64,000 bases of DNA from Plantago major. Its lineage: Eukaryota; Streptophyta; Magnoliopsida; Lamiales; Plantaginaceae. The stretch covers positions 1 to 64,000 of the forward strand of contig JAIFAC010000120.1 in assembly GCA_026545765.1 (NCBI GenBank), in the 5' to 3' direction. Below the pieces are notes generated by a model that did no database searches, had not been told where the DNA came from, and saw only the letters and a list, made by a program, of their open reading frames with translations. Shown here piece by piece: positions 12,600 through 23,939 of this stretch. A program made the position numbers and the translations under genes. Every line of letters begins with the position of its first letter. The first letter of the stretch is position 1.

Positions 12600-13480
12600 G
12601 ATCCTCTCGATTCATGATCCATCCATGATCATATCCTCGGAATGTGAGGGGTGTAATAATATAGCCAAGCTTAGTGAGATAAGCTCCGCCCCAATGGTTT
12701 AAACTTCTATTAGGAACAAGTGGAAAGAAGTGGTGCTACCTTGATAACTATGAGTATCATCCAAATGGTCAATCAACAAGTATGGGACCCGTGGCATATC
12801 GACGCTAGGTTGTAAAAGGCATTCCCAATTTTTGCATTGTGGAATATTTGATATGACGGGATTTAATTTTGTGGGTAATCAGTATGCGTTTTAAACCAAA
12901 TGAGGATCTAAGGTGCTATGGAAGGTTATTGAAAGTATAAGTCAACAAATTCTGGGAAGTGGATTGTAATGGGCTTATTTCAACAATGTTCGACTTCACA
13001 TGATATGATTGAGGAGCATTGATACAACCTTCCTAATATGTCAATTGTCAACATGATGGACACAAGGGTTTAAATGAGGTAGATAGTATTGGTGACCACT
13101 TCACGTGGCACAATAAACATATACAGACCATATTTACTCACAATTAATGTAGCGCTTGAATTTGAGCCGGTTTCAGCTTTTGGTCATGTGCAGTCGAAAT
13201 TCGCCCAAACATATCGTAACACGCAATGTCGGTATTGAAATTATGGGACACGCCACGTAAGATCGGGAATATTTCACTTCATAAATAATGCGTGGAGTCA
13301 CCAGATTTCTAAAGATTAAGAATACTTGATAGTCCTATGAATGGTAGAGCCATGATAGTGGTATGGGAAAAACTGAAGAGAATACAGCCACTCATTAGAA
13401 GCATGCAGCGTAGGACCTTAGGGGTTAAAATAGAAGATTGTGAAGGCCTGTACTGACCTGGAGACGGCACAACAAGAACT
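12600..13480 (+). pseudogene. LINE endonuclease remnant
   Basis: Near 12635 the sequence 'cctcggaatgtgaggggtgtaa' reads as a damaged WNVRGVN, the usual start of the plant L1 endonuclease. Further on, frame fragments give DNYEYHPNG (12740s), MGPVAYR/WDPWHIDVRL and FNFVG--YAF (12860s), matching the order of the endonuclease domain. This enzyme nicks the target strand that primes reverse transcription. No continuous frame longer than about 60 codons remains. Identification depends on motif order and on lying between ORF1 and the reverse transcriptase. Confidence 0.6.
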
Positions 13481-13539
13481 CCTCTCTGATCGGATGAATG
13501 CGCAAAGACGATAGAGAGAGTTAAGGATCATTTACCGCT

Positions 13540-14790
13540 CTACTTCAAAGGATTCGAGATGGAAGAAAAATTATTGCAGCAGAAAGCAAAGATTGAATGG
13601 CTACGAGTTGGAGACGGCAATAATGCGTATTTCCACGCTTCTGTAAAAGCAAAAAATCGGAATAGCGGTATCACTAAATTACAGAAGGCGGATGGAGTAT
13701 TTGCTACTTCGCAATCCCAACCGAACAGAAGTGGTTGATTTACCACCCATCGGGTCGGGACAAAGCCTACCGACTCAGAGGGTCGGATATCGCAGCTTTA
13801 TGAGTGGAAAACAAACAGCTTCCGAGGATGGAAACTCCGATTGACCAATACTACACAAGAAATTATCGAGGCATTCAAGGACATTGGTGATTGAAAAGCC
13901 CTCGAATTGACGGATTTAATGCTAAATTCTTTAAGGCATCATGTCCAGCAGTGGAGCGGATGTCATAGTAGCCGACAAGAATTTTTTCACTGTGATAGAA
14001 TGTATCCGGCGGTCAATTATAGTCTTGTCACCGATTCCAAAGATCCCTGAAGCAACCATGGTGAAAGATTTTTGACCTATAGCTTGATGTACTACTCTGT
14101 ACAAGATTATATCTAAGATACTGACTCATCGACTGAGTAAGATAGTGAGCAAAGTTGTTCATGAGAGCCAAGCAGCATTCATACCTGGGCAGCAAATCCA
14201 TAACCATATTCTTCTTGCATATGAGCTACTTCGAGGTTATGGTAGAAAAGGTGGAACCCACGGTATGTTATGATGGATTTGCAAAAGGCTTATGACACGT
14301 TGAGTGGGTAGCATTGAGGGTATATTGCAAGAGATGAATTTCCCCGATTTATCCAATGGATCATGATTTATGTGACCACCGTGGTCTTATAGATATATGG
14401 TGAATGGCAAACCCACTAGGATTCTTAAAGCACGGCGAGGACTTAGACAGGGAGATCCACTATCTCCATTGCTATTCGTTCTGGTCATGGAATATATGCA
14501 CATAGTTCTGCAGGGTTTAAAAAGTGTGCCGGACTTCAACTTTCATGCTAAATGTGAGAAGTTAAACATTATCAACCCGAAGCTTATGGACGATTTGCTT
14601 TTGTTCTCCGGGGTGATGTACGATCGTGGAATTGCTAATGGAAGCGCTCAATTTTTCTCGATTCTACAGCTTATGTAAACCCAAAGAAATGCCATATATT
14701 CTTTGGAGCTGTTCGATGATGCATGTGAAGGTAAGGTGCTACGAATTTTGAGTAGGTAGCTTGTCGCTTTCGTATCTTAGAGTACCCTTA
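13540..14790 (+). pseudogene. LINE reverse transcriptase remnant
   Basis: The segment opens with KIEWLRVGDGNNAYFHASVK, the pre-RT motif of plant LINEs. It continues with IPKIPEATMVKDF, TLYKIISKILTHRLSKIV, HESQAAFIPGQQIHNHILLA and YELLRGYGRKGG. Near 14397-14678 an open stretch encodes MVNGKPTRILKARRGLRQGD, PLSPLLFVLVMEYMH and CEKLNIINPKLMDDLLLFSG. The catalytic FADD box reads LMDD here, after an apparent CTG-to-CCG change and a nearby frame slip. The polymerase is therefore non-functional as read. About eight frame changes separate the pieces. Confidence 0.82.
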
Positions 14791-15560
14791 CAAGTAAGAA
14801 ACTCACTATTACCCAATGCCAACCCTCGATTGATAAGCTTGTGGCTAGGATACGCCATTGAGTGCAAAATTGTCGAGCTATGGGGACGGCTACAACTAAT
14901 AAACAAAGGTGCAGTTTTGTCATACGTAATAATCGGCTCCAAAGCTTTCCATCGCTTAAAGGCGCTCTCCATTCTATCAATCTAGTCAGAACTTTCCTCC
15001 GTCTAATAGCTAAACAATCACTAGGAAATCCCTGGCTTGGGAAAAGGTATGCCTACCTAGGAAGCAAGGAGGGTTACAGGTAATCGATCCGAGACATGGA
15101 GCAAAGCTTGCTTACTCAAGCTACTTTGGAATTTATGTGGAAAACAAGATACCTCGGTGAAATGGATCAGATATATTATTTACCTCGAGATAAGATTTCA
15201 CATATCCAAGACTTCCGACTAGCTCCCGGATCATGAAAGGAATCCTAAATGCATCACTAATCCCTAACAATGTAGCATGGGCGAATATGCAAATACTACC
15301 AAAGTACAAGACTAGTATGATGTATACTACATTAAAAGGTGACCGCCAGAGGTATATCGGTATGCTTTAATGCGTGGAACACTTGCTCAATTACGGCACG
15401 GATGATCACTTGGCTAGCTTGTCACGGATGGTCGCCTACCTAGAGACAATGTGCTCACGATTTGGTCTAATCCTCAATGATACTTGCCGCTTTGCGAATA
15501 AGGAAACACAAGACCATTTGTTATTCAATGCAAAGCCACCGTGAAATTTGAGGGTTGTCT
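14791..15560 (+). pseudogene. LINE C-terminal region after the reverse transcriptase
   Basis: Fragments such as LSYLRVPLQVRN, a frame-broken form of the SFRYLGVPL motif, and NPRLISLWLGY continue the LINE protein. Near 15480-15530 'gccgctttgcgaataaggaaacacaagaccatttgttattcaatgc' reads as a damaged C-xx-C ... Q-DHLLF-C, the zinc-binding RVT-associated motif at the end of many plant LINE ORF2 proteins. The remainder to the A-tract looks like 3' UTR. No intact frame. Confidence 0.6.
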
Positions 15561-15924
15561 GCGACACGCCAGACAACACCATCCCCGAGGTCGACCACCA
15601 AATTAATATGGATAGCCCAAATCAAAGGGAAGAATTGAGAAGTCGATACTAAAGATGGCATTCTTGAGACAGCTTTAAGTGTGGAGGCATAGAAACAATG
15701 TCTGCTTTTAATAATGTTGATAGAGGCCATTCTATTGCCCAATGATTATAGATATTTTGATATATAGAGCATGGTTAGTACCTAGATTCACCCCATATCG
15801 ATGCTTATCACGCATTAGGATTAGTATTTGCTTTAACTATTTAGGCTGGATCGCTTGATCGCTTTTGCTTTCAGCTTTTTGAGTTTGATAATATATTCTC
15901 GCTCCAAAAAAAAAAAGAAGTCCT

Positions 15925-16229
15925 TTTTATCTTTTTCATTCCGAAAATATCCCTAACCTAAATTAGAAAAAAAAAAGAAGGAAAAACTACCCGTTTTTAT
16001 TATTTATTATTCTTGACTTATATTTTTATATTGTTGGATCCTTTGTTATACATTTTGTGCACTTGTTTGCAACTAGCATAAGGATTAATGCATCCGCATC
16101 TCTTTAAAATGAATACATGTAGTACACATCAATTAGTGATTTTTTTCATTAATAAGTTAAAATGCTCAACGAATATTTCTTTCAACTTCTGATAATTTTG
16201 ATGATGTTATTAAAGTATGTGTAAAGTAC
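15925..16229. other. AT-rich intergenic DNA, nothing recognised
   Basis: Lies between the LINE and the AGCT-rich repeat; no gene or repeat landmark seen. Confidence 0.55.
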
Positions 16230-16545
16230 ATTCAATATATATTAGAATAATCGACAAAATGTGATGTACTATTATTTAAAAACTATAGACTAATAATACG
16301 ATGAGAAAGATTAAAGAAAATAAAATAAGAGTAATGCCCTTTATGTCATTTTACAAAATACCAGCTAGCTTATCAGCTAATTTTTCTAAACACCTACATT
16401 TAAAATCAGCTAGCTGCTCAGCTAGTTAATCAGCTCCTAATCAGCTAGCTTAGCAGCTACCTAACCAGCTATCAGCTAGTTAATCAGCTACCCAGCTAGC
16501 TTTTCAGCTAGTTTTGCTAAACATATCCTACATTTAAAAAATGGA
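16230..16545 (+). repeat. AGCT-rich repeat, copy 1
   Basis: After GACAAAATGTGATGTACTAT and 'gactaataatacgatgagaaag', the part at 16370-16530 holds about twelve irregularly spaced CAGCTA/AGCTAG words. It ends in CAGCTAGTTTTGCTAAACA. The same order appears at 43476-43725, so this is a dispersed repeat family whose end is made of AGCT-type subrepeats. The 3' word resembles the CTGTTTAGCAAAACTAGCTG type of end found in plant non-autonomous DNA elements. I could not locate a matching opposite terminus. Confidence 0.75.
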
Positions 16546-16639
16546 ATTGGTCATGACCGCATTTAACAACACATCCTAATTCTTCCACGAGTTGTCATTC
16601 AATTCAATTCCATCTCGTAGAGCCTCGAAGTTTCACAAA

Positions 16640-17312
16640 TGTTGTGTTTTATCTCAAATTGTTGAAATTTCAAACCAAGTTTCATTGGTTTCGCACGAAA
16701 GTGAAACTAGTTTCGATAGTTTCGTAAAGTTTCAGTGAAACTAGTTTGTAAATTTCAAACCAAGTTTCAAGTTTCGATATGTGAATGCTTACTAAATGAT
16801 CGACGGATCAGATTAATTCTAGATGATTAATGGCTGAGATTGATTCAATCGTTAGTTTGTTATGAACGGTTATTAAAGAGAAGAGGAACGGAAGAAAACA
16901 GAGCAAGTTGTCGCTATTCGCTTTCGATTGATTTCTCGCCTGCTTTTCACCTTTTGATCCGAGATTTTGGATAGAGGTTGAAGACTTATTAGCTCGACCG
17001 ACAATTGAAGATTCAGTGCTCGTGATCCGCATACGCAGAACTGTTCGAGTTTCATCGCGGTTCGCTTATCATCAGATTGTGATCTTGTTTTCTCATTTGA
17101 TTGATCGAGGAGTATAGATAGTCGATTGAGCTTGATCTTTGTATAGATTGTAAGCTTGTAATCGAATCTCGCTGATATAAATATACGTGCTTGGTTTCCG
17201 TGGATGTAGGTTATTTTGGCGAACCACGTAAATTCCGGTTTCATCGCTTATGTTCTTGTTGATCGATTGATACTTGTTATTGTTTGGTTGAGATTATTGT
17301 TGTGACTCAACA
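16640..17312 (+). repeat. 5' LTR of the copia element at 16.6-22.1 kb
   Basis: Pairs with 21440-22117. The copies are clearly the same LTR but differ by many one- to four-base indels, several at CAG/CTG sites (for example GGATCAGATT here against GGATCGATT there, and CTCGCTGAT here against CTCAGTTGAT there). Confidence 0.93.
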
Positions 17313-17361
17313 ATCGCCGCCTGTGGAAAGTTTTGAATCTCAAATCGCTTTCGATCAAGCA

Positions 17362-18130
17362 ATGGGATCATCCATGAGGTTTGATGTTGAAAAGTTCACG
17401 AGAAAACCGATTTCGCTTATGGAAGGCCAAGATGGAGGCACCGCTGATTCATCAAGGTTTAGATGCAGCACTCTGGGAGAAAAAGGATTTGCGTATGATT
17501 TGATGCCAAGGAGAAGGCTACTATCATGGGAAGAGCTCAGAGCACAATCATATCATTCTCATGACAAGATTCTCCGGAAGTAATCAAGATCAAAACAAAT
17601 AAAGAAATGGGACAAGCCGAAGATATGTATAACTCTAAAACTTCGCAAACAAGTTGCATCCGAGGAAAAGATTGTTTAATTTTCAATCAAGACATAAATC
17701 GATTTCCAAAGCAATTGATGAGTTTAACAAGATGTGCCAGGATCTGGAGAGTGTTAGTATTGAAGTTTCTGATGAGGATAAGGCATTAGTAATCTTGGGA
17801 GCCCTGCCTAAATCATATGAGCACTTCATTGATGCTCTAGTTATTCATAAGAGCACCAAGCTGACATATGATGATGTTGATGTTGCCCTGAGGAACAAGG
17901 AGTCGCATAAGGACCCTCTCGTAATGATAATGCAATTGAGAGTTTAAATATCAAGGAGAGGTGGAGCCATAAGATGCAAAAGGGCAGAGGACACCGTGTC
18001 AGAGATGCCGTAAGATTTGAAAACACAACCGCAGATGGAAATAACTCAGAAAAAGGAAGTGCTTCTATTGCAAAATGCCGTGCCATCTCAAGAAGCAAGG
18101 TTTCAAGTATAAGAGAGACAAGAAGGTGAA
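17362..18130 (+). pseudogene. copia gag remnant (UBN2-type)
   Basis: From ATG 17362 the frame gives MGSSMRFDVEKFTRK, a damaged form of the copia gag start (MxxKFDVEKFTGxNDFxLWK). After frame changes it continues with FQSRHKSISKAIDEFNKMCQDL and ALVILGALPKSYEHFIDALV (17654-17947), a clear UBN2/gag core that forms the particle. The zinc-knuckle region (about 18040-18120) is too damaged to read cleanly: only Lys-rich pieces with scattered Cys codons remain. At least four frame changes. Gag normally packages the element RNA in the cytoplasm. Confidence 0.82.
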
Positions 18131-18166
18131 AATTGTGTTAATGGTACAGAAACAATACGGCTCATA

Positions 18167-18590
18167 ATGCTCATATTGTCGAAGTCTCCAGTGTATGGTG
18201 ATGCTGAAGCTTTAGTGGTTTCTGAGGCTTGTTCAGTGGTGAAATCAAAGTCTAATGATTACTGGGTACTGGATTCTGGATGCTCATTTCATATGAGCCC
18301 TAACCTTGAGTGGTTCATAAACTACAAAGTCGGGAAAGGTGGTTCAAGATTACTAGGTGATGATTTTGAATGCAACATTGAAGGGATTGGTGATATAAGG
18401 CTCAAGTCATGATGGAGTTGTAAGAATGCTTACAAATGTTAGGTACATACCCAAATCAAGAGGAATCTCATTTCCTTGGTGTACTAGATAGTACTCGTCA
18501 CAAATATTCCTCGTAAAATGGTGTTCGAGCATTACTAAGTCCGCATCATTGTAATGAAAGGCTTGAAGGAAAATGGCCTCTATTACCCGG
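18167..18590 (+). pseudogene. copia aspartic protease remnant
   Basis: The 18167-18412 frame contains DYWVLDSGCSFHMSPNLEWF, the copia protease active-site block (D-S-G). The flap and later parts are interrupted by a stop at 18410 and frame changes. The protease would cut the Gag-Pol polyprotein. D-S-G is the copia equivalent of D-T-G, so the catalytic residue itself is present. Confidence 0.82.
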
Positions 18591-18594
18591 GTAG

Positions 18595-19230
18595 GTGATA
18601 GCCTGGGAATCTTCACATGTTAGTGCTCAAGACAATACTCACCTGCATGCAAGGTTGGGACATCTCAAAGGAGAAGGGACTCAGAGAATTATCAAAGCAA
18701 AACTCATTGGGGATCAAATAAATCATCTCAGCCTGCGGAAAACTGTATTAGGAAAATCTCACAAGGTTGGTTTTGATACAAAGAAAGCACAATACTCTAG
18801 CACCACTTGATTACCTTCATTCAGATTGTGGGGACCAACAAATACACAAACCATGGGTGGAGGGAGGTATTTCATGTCAATCATCGATGATTATTCAAGA
18901 AAAGTGTGGTTGATAATATTGAAATCTAAAGATGAAGCTTTCATCAAATTTAGAGATTGGTCAATTGAGGTGGAGAATACTACAGAAGGAAAATCAAGCA
19001 TCTCGTAATGATAATGGCTTGAGTTTCTCTCAAATGATTTCAATGAGTTCGCAAAAACAAGGGCATCAGGAGACATAAAACAATACCAGCACACCTCAAT
19101 GTAATGGAGTTGCCGAGAGGTTCAATAGAACTCATAGAGAGAATCAGATGCATGTTGATTAGCTGTGTTCGAGCAAATGCTTCGGGTGAAGTCGCTACTA
19201 CAAAGATGCTATCTCATAAATAGGAGCCCC
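18595..19230 (+). pseudogene. copia integrase remnant (GAG-pre-integrase and core)
   Basis: HARLGHLKGEGTQRI (from about 18650) is the HHCC-type pre-integrase segment. From about 18805, DYLHSDCGDQQIH-like pieces and then GRYFMSIIDDYSRKVWLIIL form the core around the first two catalytic aspartates. Near 19085 'accagcacacctcaatgtaatggagttgccgag' reads T-P-Q-C-N-G-V-A-E, which contains the catalytic Glu. Frame changes separate the parts, so no continuous enzyme is encoded as read. Confidence 0.8.
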
Positions 19231-19789
19231 ACAACACCTCCAACAACTTAACACCGAGGAATTGTGGTCGCAAGCCTCCTTACCTAGGACATTTGAAGGT
19301 ATTTGGGTGTTCGCCTCGCTCATGTGAGGCAAGGAAGCCGAACCAAGGGCACTTAGATGCATTTTTCTCGATACCCCAATCGTGTAAAAGGGTACAAGTT
19401 GTGGATAATTGATCGAGAAAGTGCATCATTAGCGTGGATGTGGTATTTAATGAAACTATCATGCCACTCAAGCCTGTGGACATCAATACAGAATTGTGGA
19501 GCATTGCAAAGAATACAGTGATTTACATGCAAATAAGAAGCATACACCGTGGATGAGAATAGGAACAACCGATATGGAAAATTTATCCACTAGAGATACA
19601 GCCAGGATTTCTGCAGATGAAACCAATGTGTTATCCACTTATCAACTTGCTAAAGATAGAGAGAGGAGGTTAAATAGGAAAGTTCGACATGTATGGTTAT
19701 GGATGATGGGAAAATCATACAATGTTGCTTATGCTCTCTCCAGTGTAAGATATCAACTACTCGTAACCAAGCACTTATCAAGAAGCTAT

Positions 19790-20820
19790 TAGTCAGACGA
19801 TAGTGAAAAGTGGATCACAGCCTATTCATGAGGAATCGCTTCCGAAAAGAATGATACTTGGGATATAGTTCCTATATCCAAGAACAAGAAGCTTGTGGGT
19901 TGCAAGTGGATTTTCAAAAGGAAGGTTGAAACCGGTAACACACACAATTAGATTCAAAGCTAGCCTTGCAAAGGGCTTTACATGTATGAAGGTGTAGATT
20001 ATATGTAAATCTTTTCACCGTGGTAAAGCATGTGTCTATAAGGATTCTCTTAGCCATGGTAACTCAATGGATTTACAACTACAAAGAGATGGATGTCAAA
20101 ACAAAGATTTTTACATGGTCTGTTAGAGGAAACAATATATATGTAAATCCCGAGGGCATTCATATCAAGACAAGGAAAGCAAGGCATGTTTGTTGAAAAG
20201 ATCTCTATATGGTTTAAAACAAAGTCCTAGACAAAGGTATAAGAGATTTGATGAATTTATGAGCTCAATACAGCTTACAAGGAGCAGTATGACAATGATA
20301 TATTTTTCAAATATTCACAAGGAGAGTCAGATATATTTGTTATATGTTGATGATATATTGATAGTCGAAGTCTCTTGATGAAATTAGTATGTTAAAGGCT
20401 AAGTTGAGCTCGAGTTTGAAATGAAAGATCCGGGAGAAGCTAGTAGAATACTTGGTATGGACATTAGCATAAGAACATGATAGAAGCTTATTTCTATCAC
20501 AATCTGCATATCTGACTAAGGTACTTGCAAAGTTCAATATGAATATGTCTAAACCTCAGATTCGCACTGTAATTCGGACCTAAGCCAAGAAGTCAATGTC
20601 CTGTGAAGCAAGCTGATATACAGGAAATGTTCAAGATTCCTTATGCAAATGCAGTAGGAAGCATAATGTATTCAATGATTTGCTGCAGACCAGATTTAGC
20701 TTTTGCTATGAGTATCATTAGTAGATTTATGAGCAATCCAGGTATGATACATTGAATACAAAGAAGGGAGTACTGTGCATATCAAGGAACAGCTCATCAT
20801 GGTCCAAGTTCTTCGTGATC
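19790..20820 (+). pseudogene. copia reverse transcriptase remnant
   Basis: Frame pieces give NDTWDIVPISKNKKLVGCKW (19850s), LLKRSLYGLKQSPRQRYKRF (20190s) and IYLLYVDDILIVEV (20330s); YVDD is the polymerase active site. Then EFEMKDPGEASRILGMDI, SQSAYLTKVLAKFNMNMSK and YSMICCRPDLAFAMSIISRF follow in several frames. The catalytic box is intact but at least six frame changes interrupt the domain. Confidence 0.85.
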
Positions 20821-20829
20821 TTCTACAAC

Positions 20830-21307
20830 TGAGCTACCACTGAAAGGTTTTGTAGATGCAGATTTTGCATCTAATGTAGATTCAAGGAAATCTGTTACAG
20901 GTTTTGTATTTACATTGTTTGGTACTGCCATCTCATGGAAATGTTCTCAGCAGTCTATAGTAGCATTATCTACAACTGAGGCTGAGTTTATTGCAGTAAC
21001 TGAGGGAATCAAGGAAGCCATATGGTTGAATGGTTTGATTACAGAGTTGGGCATTGAACAAGATTGTGTATCTGTGATGTGTGATAATCAGAGTGCTATT
21101 CAGTTAGCAAAGCATCAGCATTTTCATGAAAGGACCAAGCACATAGATGTGAGATTATACTTCATAAGAGATATCATAGATGGAGGAGCAATTAAAGTTG
21201 AAAAGGTTCATACTACAGAAAATGCTGCAGATTTCTTAACAAAAGCATTGTCAGCTGCCAAGTTCAAGCATTGTGCAGACCTGATAAATGTTGGTGAAAT
21301 TGTCTAA
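20830..21307 (+). pseudogene. copia RNase H
   Basis: The stretch at 20915-21307 is fully open for 130 codons to a stop. It encodes ISWKCSQQSIVALSTTEAEF, IAVTEGIKEAIWLNGLI, CDNQSAIQLAKHQHFHERTK and HIDVRLYFIRD, which are the standard copia RNase H motifs with the acidic residues present. It degrades the RNA strand during reverse transcription. This is the best preserved part of the element, although the start of the domain (FVDADFASNVDSRKSVTGFV, from about 20850) is also in frame with it. It ends about 130 bp before the 3' LTR. Confidence 0.88.
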
Positions 21308-21439
21308 ATTTTTTGCACAGAGATTCTGGAAGGCATGCTCTAGCCATAAGGGAGCTTAAGTGGTTGTTTGTTCTACCGAGTAAAGAACAGTAAATTGGGA
21401 AAAGAGCATGTAGACTTGATTTTGAGCTAAGGTGGAGTT

Positions 21440-22117
21440 TGTTGTGTTTTATCTCAAATCAAGTAGTTGAAATTTCAAACCAAGTTTCAGCTTGGTTTTG
21501 CAGTGAAACTAGTTTTATAGTTTTAAAGTTTCAGAGTGAAACTAGTTTCAGAAATTTTTGAAACCAAGTTTCAAGTTTCGTATATGTGAATGCTTACTAA
21601 ATGATCGACGGATCGATTAATTTAGATGATTAATGGCTGAGATTGATTCAATCGTTAGTTTGTTATGAACGGTTATTAAAGAGAAGAGGAACGGAAGAAC
21701 AGCAAGTTGTCGCTATTCGCCATTGATTTCGTCTGCTTTCTTCACCTTTTGATCCGAGATTTTGGATAGAGGTTGAAGACGGTTATTAGCTCGATCGACA
21801 ATTGGAAGATTCAGTTTCGTGATCGCATACGTAGAACCGGGTTCGAGTTTCATCGTCGTTCGTTTATCATTGAGATTGTGATCTTGTTTTCTCATTTGAT
21901 TGATTGAGGAGTATAGATAGTCGATTGAGCTTGATCTTTATATAGATTGTATAAGCTTGTAATCGAATCTCAGTTGATATAAATATACGTGCTTGGTTTC
22001 CCGTGGATGTAGGCTATTTTGGCCGAACCACGTAAATTCCGTGTTTCATCATTTATGTTCTTGTTGATCGATTGATACTTGTTATTGTTTGGTTGAGATT
22101 ATTGTTGTGAATCAACA
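21440..22117 (+). repeat. 3' LTR of the copia element at 16.6-22.1 kb
   Basis: Preceded by the purine tract AAGGTGGAGTT and followed by the ACAAA target duplication. The length of 678 bp compares with 673 bp for the 5' LTR. Confidence 0.93.
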
Positions 22118-22122
22118 ACAAA

Positions 22123-23384
22123 CAATTTCATCCTACATGTTTTTATTTGCCAATAGCCATCAGGATTGTTGTTGAGAGCAACCAACAAGCTTTGACCTTG
22201 TTTTCGCAACTGAATATTGGTGCTCATAAAGTATGAATGTACATGATACATGTATTGCATCTGGGTGTCCAAGCACGAATAGTTTAAGAGTAATTTTTAC
22301 TCAAAATCTAACATAGTTGACCTAATAAAAGGAAAGTTTTAAATGAACGGTGGAGTAATATTCTTCGCTCATAAACACATACAAAGTATGTTTGTTTCAC
22401 TAAAATATTTACAATTTAATATTTAGGACGTTTCATTAAGAGATTTACAATTTCTTTCATGGAAACCCAACATCTCAACTTATTAATTTTGTAATCACAC
22501 TCTTTCATACTTTATATAATCTCTCGTACTTTTTTACCACTCATATTTTACGATGTAACCGCTTATCAATCTAGTGACATTAGATAATACCATGTAGAAA
22601 GAAAACAACAATTCTCAACACATCAAACTTAACTTTTATCAATCAAAAGAGTTCAACATGAAACATATTCAATCTAAGACAAACACACTTATAATGCCCT
22701 TGATCTAAGTTATACAACTACAAAAATACAATCTATGATGACTACATTAAGTCCTACGGATAACAAACAAAATAATGCTAGCAATGAAAAAGACTACATC
22801 GTGCAATTCGATGAACAAAAGACTACATCCTGCGAATTCAAATTTCAACTTTCAAGTAAAGATATCGCTAATGACATTCTAATAACGATGCGCAACATCA
22901 GAAGTAGAAATGTATGGACAACAAATGCTTAATTAACACTGAATCGAATGCTTAATTAACAGCAACGGAATTTGGAGAATTGAAATGCAAGAACATACAC
23001 CGAATTTGGAGAATTGAACTGCAAGAACATACATTAAAAATCAAAGTATACTTAGATCTCAACATGAACTCTGGAGATGTACTAGAGCGGCTTCCTCGAT
23101 AATTTAGGCGTCCTCCTCGAATTTTTTATGATTAGAGTGATGAGTCACTATTTATGCACAATCTATGATTTGATTTAATCGCTTAAATAGAAGATACGTA
23201 AATCATGGAATTATGATTAAAAACATATTTCATTTCCTTATATGGATTTTTTTCAAATTAATTTGTCAAAGAATTACAAAAAATTGAAATAAATTATGAG
23301 AATGAATCTTGGTTTAAGTGCTATATAAAATGGTTGGAATAAAAACTGGCTTTATATAATACTAGTATTAACTGCATGATGCTA
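22123..23384. other. Intergenic DNA, no supported gene
   Basis: AT-rich. A 66-codon frame at 22735-22932 shows no domain. A two-unit 34-bp tandem repeat is listed separately. Confidence 0.5.
22968..23035 (+). repeat. 34-bp tandem duplication
   Basis: Two copies of a unit starting GAATTTGGAGAATTGAA and ending AAGAACATACA, at 22968 and 23002, with one or two differences. Confidence 0.85.
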
Positions 23385-23935
23385 CTTATAGTTTACTTTT
23401 AATAATAAATTGAAATGTGAGGATTAAATAAATTAATAAAAAAGATAGTCAAAACTCCCCAGAGACAACGCTGGTCGTGGTGTCGGCTCAGAGTCATTCT
23501 TAATCCAATATTATATCATCGAGTGTTTATTTATGTTTAGAAAATGTAAAAATAGGGTCCAACCATACCCGACTTGTTAATTAGTAACATGTACATGTTT
23601 TTTACAAAAAATCTATCCTCAAACTAACCAAAATAAAATACAAAAGTATACAACATACCAATAGGTTGTTCCTAATAATTCATGTGATATGTGGTCACCC
23701 TACCACACACACACACAAATATTATACAAACGTAATTTCACATTGTCACGTTATTTTTCCAACCCACCTGTTCCCAAAGAACCCCATGGTGGTATGCGCC
23801 ACCCCACCAAAGACACAAAAATTATTATTCTACGAACATAATTTCACATGGTACGGTTGTCCCCCCGGGACCCGTTATGGATGAAGAAAGTAAAGAGAAG
23901 ATAGAAGAGAGTTTCCCTGCCTAGAGAGTATACTG
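23385..23935 (+). repeat. R1 dispersed repeat, copy 2
   Basis: Direct repeat of 6110-6650 (see landmarks there). It ends next to the Helitron helicase remnant, with GAGAGTTTCCCTGCCTAGAG in place of the expanded minisatellite. Confidence 0.8.
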
Positions 23936-23939
23936 CACT

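Larger units (their letters stand above)
11238..15911 (+). mobile_element. Near-full-length L1-type LINE with target-site duplication
   Basis: The element runs from a GC-richer 5' region through a DUF4283 ORF1, endonuclease, reverse transcriptase and C-terminal region to an A-tract at 15906-15916. It is bracketed by AAAAAGAAGCTCCT (11224-11237) and AAAAAGAAGTCCT (15912-15924), which differ by one inserted C. That is a plausible 13-14 bp target-site duplication from target-primed reverse transcription. Its length of about 4.7 kb suits a full-length plant L1 element. Every frame is broken, so it is not autonomous as read. Confidence 0.8.
16640..22117 (+). mobile_element. Ty1/copia LTR retrotransposon with both LTRs and a 5-bp target-site duplication
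   Basis: LTRs at 16640-17312 and 21440-22117 both start TGTTGTGTTTTATCTC and end in CAACA. ACAAA precedes the 5' LTR (16635-16639) and follows the 3' LTR (22118-22122), a perfect 5-bp target duplication. The internal order is gag, protease, integrase, reverse transcriptase, RNase H, as in Ty1/copia. A polypurine tract (AAGGTGGAGTT, 21429-21439) abuts the 3' LTR. No standard initiator-Met primer site (TGGTATCAGAGC) is readable after the 5' LTR. The coding region is heavily frameshifted. Confidence 0.93.
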
